From positions 1 through 23,305 of IMG/VR virus record IMGVR_UViG_3300024326_000046: 23,305 nt of DNA. The stretch is one strand, 5' to 3'. Within the stretch, counting starts at the first letter, position 1. Each line of letters opens with the position of its first letter. The notes under the pieces were generated by a model. The model had not been told where the DNA came from. It made no database searches and saw nothing but the letters and a program-made list of their open reading frames with translations. This DNA comes from a virus. The translations under genes and the position numbers were made by a program. Positions 17,442 to 23,305 of the stretch are shown here, piece by piece.

Positions 17442-18272
17442 TTAATTCAAATTTTTCTCTACAGATCTGAAAACTTCAACACCTTCATCGGTTTTAAAGT
17501 AAGCAGCCATGGCAGAGTAAGGATTTTCATCAAAAGGAATCGTCATTAGCTTCCTTCCATTAGACCCCCAGGTAAATGTTCTTTGATCTTGCGATAAAAT
17601 TATAATACCAAGTTCTGAAGCTCTAATAGCTACGTTTCTTAGTTGCACATTCTCATCATTTGCTAAATCTATGAATAATTCTGCATTGTTTTTAGCAAAC
17701 AACATTAAGTCTCTTTTTAATTCTTTAGAGCTCATCTCGCTAACTTTAGAACCTAATTCAACTCTTAATATAGCTTCAGCTTGATCAATATCCATTTCTC
17801 TAGCAGCATTCAAAGCGTCAATCTGCATATCTAATATGTCTAATTCATCTTCAGCTTCTTCAATGGCACTAAATTCCTCGTATATTTTACCTTTTAAAGG
17901 GTGATATAAGGATAACAATTTTTGTAAATTTTGTTTTTCCTTAGGTACAGTTAATGTACCATCAAGAAATCTTATATGCCCCATGGTGCATTCTCCTTTT
18001 TGTTCATCAACAAGAGGAGACTCTTGGTTTGTAGCATATCTTATCTCTCTTTGCTTTCCAGATTTTATGTCAAAATAAAGTAAAGCATGCTTTTTAGTAT
18101 GCCTACCTGGTATCGTTAGAGTTAAAGGGGATTTATTACCTTTTAAAAAATATACTCTATCTTTTATTTCCCAACTTGGTTTTGTTGGTTCTACTTTTGG
18201 AGCGGCTTTAGCCACTTCCTTTTGCTGAGGAGCAACCTCAACTTTTTTTGCTGGTGCTTTTTTTGCAGCCAT
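17442..18272 (-). CDS. Capsid-adjacent protein with histone-like Lys/Ala/Pro tail, 276 aa
   Basis: Residues 1-32 form a low-complexity basic tail (MAAKKAPAKK, KEVAKAAPK) like histone or histone-H1 tails. Residues about 34-115 form a beta-rich domain (KDRVYFLKGNKSPLTLTIPG, then IRYATNQESPLVDEQKGE). Residues about 120-215 are helical and acidic (IEEAEDELDILDMQIDALNA), and the C-terminal part has RTFTWGSNGRKLMTIPFDEN. I do not recognise a named family, though similar proteins appear next to capsid genes in environmental phages as I recall. The basic tail could bind packaged DNA or mRNA (inference). It is the only gene here flanked by sizeable intergenic regions on both sides, each with stem-loops, and its start shares a near-identical leader with the scaffold gene, so it may be regulated separately. 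Confidence 0.75.
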   Translation of the reverse strand: MAAKKAPAKKVEVAPQQKEVAKAAPKVEPTKPSWEIKDRVYFLKGNKSPLTLTIPGRHTKKHALLYFDIKSGKQREIRYATNQESPLVDEQKGECTMGHIRFLDGTLTVPKEKQNLQKLLSLYHPLKGKIYEEFSAIEEAEDELDILDMQIDALNAAREMDIDQAEAILRVELGSKVSEMSSKELKRDLMLFAKNNAELFIDLANDENVQLRNVAIRASELGIIILSQDQRTFTWGSNGRKLMTIPFDENPYSAMAAYFKTDEGVEVFRSVEKNLN

Positions 18273-18299
18273 AATATAATATAATTAAATAGTTTGTAA
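18270..18299 (-). promoter_or_regulatory. Conserved AT-rich translation leader, copy 1
   Basis: Positions 18270-18291, including the start codon, are identical to 21080-21101 before the scaffold gene. Just upstream on the minus strand both copies carry TTACAAAC, here directly adjoining (18292-18299) and in the other copy three bases further away. No Shine-Dalgarno motif is present. The leader may set translation initiation or carry a promoter element. Confidence 0.5.
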
Positions 18300-18304
18300 G
18301 TGTG

Positions 18305-18342
18305 ACAATAGCTAGTATATAATAATAGTAGTAGGCTATCGT
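18305..18342 (-). promoter_or_regulatory. Stem-loop between capsid and 276-aa gene
   Basis: On the minus strand ACGATAGC (18335-18342) pairs with GCTATTGT (18305-18312) as an 8-base-pair stem with one G-U pair and a 22-base AU-rich loop. It lies between the first stem-loop after the capsid gene and the start of the 276-residue gene. The role is unknown; processing or partial termination are possible. The long loop makes it weaker than its neighbour. Confidence 0.35.
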
Positions 18343-18346
18343 CGTA

Positions 18347-18376
18347 TAAAAGTAATAATTACCCCTGTCAGTTCAA
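18347..18376 (-). promoter_or_regulatory. Possible Bacteroidetes-type promoter for the 276-aa gene
   Basis: On the minus strand TTG (18374-18376) is followed after 19 bases by TACTTTTA (18347-18354). This matches seven of eight positions of the TAnnTTTG element of Bacteroidetes promoters, with TTG at a suitable distance. It overlaps the stem-loop at 18359-18385 and could be a chance match in AT-rich DNA. Confidence 0.25.
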
Positions 18377-18385
18377 CAAGGGTAA
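18359..18385 (-). terminator. Terminator-like stem-loop after the major capsid gene
   Basis: On the minus strand TTACCCTTGT (18376-18385) pairs with ACAGGGGTAA (18359-18368) as a continuous 10-base-pair stem with one U-G pair and a 7-base loop. It lies 21 bases after the capsid stop codon. The following bases (ATTATTACTTTTATA) are U-rich but not a clean U-run, so partial termination or 3'-end protection of the capsid mRNA is more likely than full termination. Confidence 0.5.
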
Positions 18386-18406
18386 CTACTACATTAATTT
18401 GAATCC

Positions 18407-19870
18407 TTAGATTCCTTTGAATAATACAAAGTTGTTAGCACCTTGAGTTACTAAACATCTTTCAGATAGGAAGTTTACTTGCATTGCATCTAAATCAGAT
18501 GTTGCAGCGCCTCCAGCTGAACCAGTTAACCAAGACTTCATTCTTCTATCATCAGATTGAGAAGCTCTATATCTTACATGTAAGAAAGGTCTTCTGATGT
18601 TAGTTCCTAAGATTTGGTCATAAACTGTAGAAGTTCCAGCAGGTACTAATACACCTTCGATCGAGCTAATACCATCAATTCCTCCACGGGTAGAAGCATC
18701 GTTTAAGTATTTCCAGTCAGTCTTATAGAAGTCATAAGAACCTCTTCTGAATCCAGAGAACCCTAAGTTCAATGCCATTTCTTCAGAGTTTTCAAATAAT
18801 CCATAAGCAGTACCACCTTGAGCACCTCCAGAGATTGCAGCTAGCATATCGTCAAAATCTAAAGACGTTTGTCTTTGTAAGAATAACATGTTCTCTTCAA
18901 TAGCTCCTTGAGTATCTAAGTTTTTCAAGATAGCATCAAATTCGTCAAGTCCAGCAGCAGCAGTAAACCCTACTTCTACATTTCCACGAGTTTGAATAGC
19001 TGAGAATAAACCTTGAGTTCCAGGTAATCCCGCAGCGGCATTTGCACCTGCAGCGATCTGGTTATACTCACCTTCTACCATAGACATTTCTAAGTAGTCT
19101 TCAAAACGTAATCTTGTTTCAGATTCAGCTTTTAAGTACCATAAATATCCAGAAGTTCCATCTTCAGTAGCAACTTCTACCCAACCGATTTGAGCCATAT
19201 CAGAACCTGATACTTGGTATTGGCTTCTGATAATGATAGGTGAGTTAGAATACTGAGTTAACTGAGGGTCAACGCTAATACGTGCATTTGAATTTCCAGC
19301 TCCACCGGCAACTAAGCTAGTTCCTTTTGTGTAAGCAGATCCATATACAAATACTTTTAAACCAGGTATATCCCCTGCAGTTACAGCTGCTGCTACAAAC
19401 TGAGTAACTAAACCAGCTCCGTTAAAAGGTGCAACTGTAAAGTTTCCACCAGCCCCAGGTACAGTAGCTGTTACGATAGCTTTTACTTCAACTCCTGTTA
19501 CAGGATTTAAAAGTACAACAGTATCATTAATAGATACAACATTGCTTACGTTACCAGCAACAGTAATTACGTTAGTAGTACCAACGTTAGCTGCGATACC
19601 AATACCTTGATAAGATATATGTAATCTGTTTTGTTCAGACCAAATTACTTGATCAGACGTCATTGGCATTTCAGCGCCAACCATTTTTAAGAATCCAGAT
19701 AACGTTCTGTTTCCATAACGCTCTACTTCTTGTTCATAAATTTCCGGCAAATATTGTTGCGCGAAAGTTGCTCCACCAGCACCAGCTGCATTAAATTGCA
19801 GGTAGTTTGTAGATAACAACTGTTGTGTTTGAGATGGTATTAAGCTACCAAATTGAGGAGTTAAACTCAT
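18407..19870 (-). CDS. Major capsid protein
   Basis: This 487-residue protein builds the phage head shell. The call rests on position (after portal and scaffold candidate), size, and sequence style: an N-terminal helix-forming segment (QQYLPEIYEQEVERYGNRTL), a helical spine with FEDYLEMSMVEGEYN (about 237-250), and a conserved-looking C-terminal core (FYKTDWKYLNDASTRGG near 341-357, LHVRYRASQSDDRRMKSWL near 400-418). Residues about 92-180 are Gly/Ala/Val/Thr-rich and beta-prone, and may be an insertion domain on the outer face. Codon and residue use is cleaner and less AT-biased in style than the neighbours, as expected for a highly expressed gene. The start lies 12 bases after the preceding stop. 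An HK97-type fold is assumed from tailed phages generally; I could not identify the exact family. Confidence 0.85.
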   Translation of the reverse strand: MSLTPQFGSLIPSQTQQLLSTNYLQFNAAGAGGATFAQQYLPEIYEQEVERYGNRTLSGFLKMVGAEMPMTSDQVIWSEQNRLHISYQGIGIAANVGTTNVITVAGNVSNVVSINDTVVLLNPVTGVEVKAIVTATVPGAGGNFTVAPFNGAGLVTQFVAAAVTAGDIPGLKVFVYGSAYTKGTSLVAGGAGNSNARISVDPQLTQYSNSPIIIRSQYQVSGSDMAQIGWVEVATEDGTSGYLWYLKAESETRLRFEDYLEMSMVEGEYNQIAAGANAAAGLPGTQGLFSAIQTRGNVEVGFTAAAGLDEFDAILKNLDTQGAIEENMLFLQRQTSLDFDDMLAAISGGAQGGTAYGLFENSEEMALNLGFSGFRRGSYDFYKTDWKYLNDASTRGGIDGISSIEGVLVPAGTSTVYDQILGTNIRRPFLHVRYRASQSDDRRMKSWLTGSAGGAATSDLDAMQVNFLSERCLVTQGANNFVLFKGI

Positions 19871-19882
19871 AATAATTGTTTT

Positions 19883-21082
19883 TTAGTTAAATTTTTTAAT
19901 TTTTAATTTTGAAGAATCAGAGCCACTAGTTACAGACTTAACTTTTAAACCATTAATAAAACCATTTACTGGTCTTGCTTGCGTGCTAGGATTTTTGGAT
20001 TTACCTATAATTTCTTTGGTAGCATCCGATTTACCTTGCTCGTAAAAATGATTAATAATTTTATCCGCATTAGTAGCCGTAAAAATAGCTTTGTGATAAC
20101 CCTGAGGATCGATTACATTACCTTTCTTGTCTAAGTACTTACTTACAAAATTGTTAATGCTTGATTGCTCAGATGCTACCTTAGCAGGATCTTGCACTCC
20201 ATACCTAAACTTTTTATCACTGACTGTAAAATCAAAACCTTTGAAATCTTCAGCGAAATATTTATTAGTTTTGGACATAAAATCCTCGTGCTGTTGTTGC
20301 GCTACTTTAGCGTCTTCGTTGTATCGGTTGAAAAAATCTGTTGCTTTTTGTTGTTCCTGAGTTACGCCGGGTCTCAACTTGATTTCGTCGTAGTATTTAC
20401 TCTTGGTTTCTTCCAAAAAGCTTTTAGCTTTTGCAACTTCTTCTTTAAACGCAAGTTTCTTTTTGCGTATATCTCTTTCCTCATCTATATCTTCGTCGTA
20501 ATCGTAATCTTCTAGCATTAGATTAACGTCTTCTGATTCTAAATAAGGTTTTGTTTTTTTATAATATTGTTTTAATAGTGCTTTGTCGTCAACGTTTGAA
20601 TAATCCGCGTTTAACCTAGTATAGTCTTCTATTGTCCCGCCTGTTTCTTCCATAAAAGCGACAAGCTTTTCTATGTTCTCCGGTAAAACTCGTTGCTCAG
20701 CTACTTGCTTATGCTCCTCTGCAGCTTTTTGCAATTGATTATTTGTTGGTGCATCGTCACCATCTCCTTCAATTAATTGTATAGGCGAATTTATTTCTTC
20801 TTCGGGCTTCCGTACTTCTTTAGCCACTCCTTCGCTGTCTGCACTGTTTTTTGATTCTTCGATAACAGCATTGCTATCATCTGTCTTTTGTGTTTGAACG
20901 GCATTTGGATCTTGATTTAATTCATCTTTTGGAATTACTACTTTTGTAATAGCATCAGGTACATCTACCAAAGGTTCTTTGATACTAACTTTAACTGTTG
21001 CTTGTTCTGTGTTTGATAATTGTTTTGGCTTTTTTGCTTTTCCTTTCAAGCTAAAATCGCCTTCTTGTTTTACTTCTGACAT
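19883..21082 (-). CDS. Putative capsid scaffold protein, 399 aa
   Basis: The protein is very rich in charged residues. The first 120 residues look disordered and acidic (e.g. KPEEEINSPIQLIEGDGDDA). An acidic stretch DYDYDEDIDEERD (about 183-195) leads into a long helical region (about 195-290) rich in Lys and Glu. The C-terminus is basic (SKLKIKKFN). An elongated helical, acidic protein with a basic end, encoded between portal and major capsid protein, is the classic signature of a phage scaffold. No protease motif was recognised, so no self-cleaving maturation protease is claimed. The start carries the conserved leader shared with the 276-residue gene. The name is inference from composition and location. 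Confidence 0.7.
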   Translation of the reverse strand: MSEVKQEGDFSLKGKAKKPKQLSNTEQATVKVSIKEPLVDVPDAITKVVIPKDELNQDPNAVQTQKTDDSNAVIEESKNSADSEGVAKEVRKPEEEINSPIQLIEGDGDDAPTNNQLQKAAEEHKQVAEQRVLPENIEKLVAFMEETGGTIEDYTRLNADYSNVDDKALLKQYYKKTKPYLESEDVNLMLEDYDYDEDIDEERDIRKKKLAFKEEVAKAKSFLEETKSKYYDEIKLRPGVTQEQQKATDFFNRYNEDAKVAQQQHEDFMSKTNKYFAEDFKGFDFTVSDKKFRYGVQDPAKVASEQSSINNFVSKYLDKKGNVIDPQGYHKAIFTATNADKIINHFYEQGKSDATKEIIGKSKNPSTQARPVNGFINGLKVKSVTSGSDSSKLKIKKFN

Positions 21083-21112
21083 AATATAATATAATTAAAT
21101 AATTGTTTGTAA
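21080..21112 (-). promoter_or_regulatory. Conserved AT-rich translation leader, copy 2
   Basis: Positions 21080-21101 are identical to 18270-18291. The upstream TTACAAAC (21105-21112) is also shared, with three extra bases in between. The leader fills nearly the whole gap between the portal stop codon and the scaffold start. Its retention before two different genes in a block where other starts have different upstream sequences suggests function. Confidence 0.5.
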
Positions 21113-21114
21113 TT

Positions 21115-23305
21115 CTAACTAGGACCAAACTCTTCTAAACCAAACCCACCTAAAACATCATTTCCAGATGACTCGAAATTTTTAGGTAATCCTTCTGTTT
21201 GTCTTTGGTTAATTAATTCAGATTGTTGTGTTCCTTGTAGTTTTATTCTTTGATCTTTTCGATCTTCAATTTCTTGTTCTTTTGCTTTTGCTGCACTCAT
21301 CTGAGCCTGAGCTAGTTGTATATTGTATTGAAACTCTTCAGCCATTAGCTCTCTTTTTATTTGAGCCTCTGTTTGCATACGTTGTATTTCGAATTGAGAC
21401 TTGGCTTGCTCTATACTTACTTTCTCTTGAGTTAACGCTTGTTGCTTTTGCACCTCGGCCATCGCAGCTTTTTCTGCGGCTTCTGCATTTGCTTGAGCCT
21501 GCGCTTGGATGTTTGCTTGTTGTTGCTCTTGCTCTCTCTTTATCTTTTGTTTTTGTCTTAGCTTCAAGAATTGATTAGCAAGTTTTATGTTTTTTATTTG
21601 ACGAATGTCAATAGCATCGGATAAAGCTATTGCCTGCGTCTGTAAAGCTACTTGTATGTTTTGTTCTAATAAAGCTTTTTGTTCTTCTTCCGGTTCAAGT
21701 TCTAAATAGATACCAAAGTCGTGTATTTGCAGATTTATTAATTCTTCTAAAGTTTTAGTGTTAAATGTACTGATAGCATTTGTTAATGCGTTTTCATTTA
21801 AAGGATTCTGCAATACGTCTGCAACTTTTAAACTAATGTTTTCGCAAGTTCTAACCGTAATATATAGTAAAGAATCTAGTAAATGCTTAGTAGCAATATT
21901 GGATGCGTTAGCAGCCATCTTTTGCAGCCCTACAAGCGAATCTTTAGCAGGTGCACTACCATCCCTTGCTTCATTTAAGCCAGTAACGTCACGAATCATT
22001 TGTAAATAATACTGATATGTACCAATTAAACTTTGTATTTTAGCTTGACCTGACGATGTTGATAATTCTTGTACCGGTACTTTGCCCCTATTTAATTCAC
22101 CTTCTTGCGTTAATGATCTACCTACAATAGAACCAGTTTGAAAATACATATTTAATGCTTCCGCTGGATTGTAATTTGTACCGTTACCTAAATCAACTTC
22201 AGCTAAACCATCCATATCTAAAAATACACCGTCTGGTACTATTTTAGACATTACTTGTTGCAGTTTAAGGTGCGTCAGTTGAATCATATCTGCAAAGCCT
22301 GTTATTTTACTAACTATTGATTCTATGCGTCCCTTATACATTCTAGGTGCTGATATACAGTAATTCATCATTACTTTTGTAGTGTCAGCTGTTGGCCTTG
22401 TCATATTCTCAGCCATTTTCCATTCTAATAAATGATCTGTACCAAGAACCTTTGCTCCAGTGTACAATACCTCTATAGTCCTAGATACTCTTTCAAAATT
22501 ATCGTTTTTAGGCGGATTAAATGTATCAGGTTTTGCTAACGTCTTTTCTAATCCTTGATCTGTCTTTTTTATTTTAAACACTTGATCCATGTAAGTTTTG
22601 TATTCAAAATACATTACCTGCACGGTGTTTTCATCATAATTACCCCAACCAGTTACATATTGTCTATTATTAGGGGTTTCTTGTATTCTTCTTAATTCAT
22701 CTTCCGATATATTAGGAAATTCTTTTTTAAGCTCAGGTAAAGATATAGATTTTACTTCACCTACGTAATATACGTCTTCAAAGTTAGGGTCTTCGGTATA
22801 TGAATAAACCATATTAGCTGGATCTACGTATTCAGTAATAATACCCTCTGCTTTATTAAACCTAGTTTTATTAGCTCCAATACCAATAGTAGTTAAATCG
22901 TAAGCTACTCTTTTCTTAATCTCGTCGTATTTGTTAAAACTTAAAACATTGTTTATAACTTCTTCTTCTGCTATTTCTACATTTTGTTTGTAGGTCATTT
23001 GAAGATGCACGTCTAACTCTTCTTTACTTTCCGGCAAAGCTTCCATGTCTCCAGTTAAAGAAAAATCCATACCGATGTTTTCCTTAATGTTTACTAAAGC
23101 CTGCTTAGTGTTCATATCTTGCTCTACAGCAGCAGCGTAATCAGTTCTGCTTTTTACAGAAAAAGGATCTTGAGCAAAAGCCGTTATATCGTATGACTTA
23201 TTTGACATCCCGTTTACAACAATATCTACAAACTTTGATATTACAGCAACAGGCTTCCAATCTAAATTAAGATATGACAAATCACCGTTTATAGATAACT
23301 CATCT
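21115..23305 (-). CDS. Portal protein, 5' end outside window
   Basis: The portal is the dodecameric ring at the capsid vertex through which DNA is packaged and released. The visible 729 residues contain segments typical of portals of this type: LNLDWKPVAVISKFVDIVVN near the start, MIQLTHLKLQQVMSKIVPDG in the middle, and IRDVTGLNEARDGSAPAKDS with LVGLQKMAANASN (about 433-465). The last 150 residues form a long Gln/Ala/Glu-rich helix (about 572-692), likely a C-terminal barrel reaching into the capsid as in P22 portal. The frame stays open from TTG 23280 to the right edge (codons for DELSINGD precede it), so the TTG is not the real start and the N-terminus lies outside. The gene upstream, possibly terminase, cannot be seen. 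Confidence 0.85.
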   Translation of the reverse strand, partial: DELSINGDLSYLNLDWKPVAVISKFVDIVVNGMSNKSYDITAFAQDPFSVKSRTDYAAAVEQDMNTKQALVNIKENIGMDFSLTGDMEALPESKEELDVHLQMTYKQNVEIAEEEVINNVLSFNKYDEIKKRVAYDLTTIGIGANKTRFNKAEGIITEYVDPANMVYSYTEDPNFEDVYYVGEVKSISLPELKKEFPNISEDELRRIQETPNNRQYVTGWGNYDENTVQVMYFEYKTYMDQVFKIKKTDQGLEKTLAKPDTFNPPKNDNFERVSRTIEVLYTGAKVLGTDHLLEWKMAENMTRPTADTTKVMMNYCISAPRMYKGRIESIVSKITGFADMIQLTHLKLQQVMSKIVPDGVFLDMDGLAEVDLGNGTNYNPAEALNMYFQTGSIVGRSLTQEGELNRGKVPVQELSTSSGQAKIQSLIGTYQYYLQMIRDVTGLNEARDGSAPAKDSLVGLQKMAANASNIATKHLLDSLLYITVRTCENISLKVADVLQNPLNENALTNAISTFNTKTLEELINLQIHDFGIYLELEPEEEQKALLEQNIQVALQTQAIALSDAIDIRQIKNIKLANQFLKLRQKQKIKREQEQQQANIQAQAQANAEAAEKAAMAEVQKQQALTQEKVSIEQAKSQFEIQRMQTEAQIKRELMAEEFQYNIQLAQAQMSAAKAKEQEIEDRKDQRIKLQGTQQSELINQRQTEGLPKNFESSGNDVLGGFGLEEFGPS

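Noticed and set aside
18225-18272. Slippery A-runs at the start of the 276-residue gene as a frameshift site
   Set aside because: The runs encode the Lys-rich tail in frame, and the downstream frame is intact and protein-like, so no shift is needed.
12827-22009. Plus-strand open frames opposite the tail, scaffold and portal genes
   Set aside because: They are antisense to well-supported genes and show biased, membrane-like composition that arises from reading the opposite strand of AT-rich coding DNA.
23278-23280. TTG as the start codon of the portal gene
   Set aside because: The frame continues open to the window edge with eight plausible residues upstream, and no other gene here needs a non-ATG start, so the real start lies outside.
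1-23305. Assignment to the crAss-like phages
   Set aside because: Several tail proteins recall that group, but no terminase, RNA polymerase or replication gene is in the window and no search could be run, so the family is left open.

Overview
This window is the structural (late) gene block of a tailed bacteriophage, most likely a short-tailed (podovirus-like) virus. All ten recognisable genes lie on the minus strand, are read right to left, and are separated by only a few bases, with two exceptions around the 276-residue gene. The DNA is visibly AT-rich. None of the starts has a Shine-Dalgarno motif; instead they are preceded by A/T-rich stretches, often with A's just before ATG. That pattern is typical of Bacteroidetes (flavobacteria-like) hosts, so a marine or aquatic Bacteroidetes phage is the best guess. 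The host is inference. Resemblance to crAss-like or environmental podovirus structural genes is from memory of the families and was not searched. Layout in transcription order: (1) a portal protein (21115-23305) whose true start lies beyond the right edge; (2) a charged, coiled-coil protein, probably the scaffold (19883-21082); (3) the major capsid protein (18407-19870); (4) a 134-base intergenic region with two stem-loops and a possible promoter, then a 276-residue protein with a histone-like Lys/Ala/Pro tail (17442-18272); (5) a 67-base gap holding a strong hairpin; (6) two small head-tail/tail ring candidates (16679-17374 and 15488-16672); (7) two large beta-rich tail proteins (11348-15481 and 9968-11317), probably the tail nozzle/hub, the first ending in a cadherin-like domain; (8) a three-gene set that mirrors the T7 gp14-gp15-gp16 internal-virion (DNA ejection) proteins: a small glycine-zipper, Q-rich protein (9172-9957), a 448-residue protein (7813-9159), and a giant reading frame (1-7804) that runs off the left edge after 2601 residues. 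No gene-free stretch exceeds 300 bases, and no tRNA, insertion sequence, CRISPR array or plus-strand gene was found. The most remarkable object is the giant protein. It is a 'polyvalent' protein with an HETGH metalloprotease-like centre (residues 893-897), a complete set of HAD-phosphatase motifs (D1881/D1883, T2098, K2135, D2154/D2155) and, inserted between HAD motifs I and II, an ADP-ribosyltransferase-like segment (about residues 1899-2042). Modules are separated by repeated FSK motifs. It is probably packaged in the capsid and injected with the DNA, so that the host meets these enzymes before any phage gene is expressed. The genes together build the head (portal, scaffold, capsid), the neck and tail (ring proteins, nozzle) and the ejected cargo (three internal proteins).
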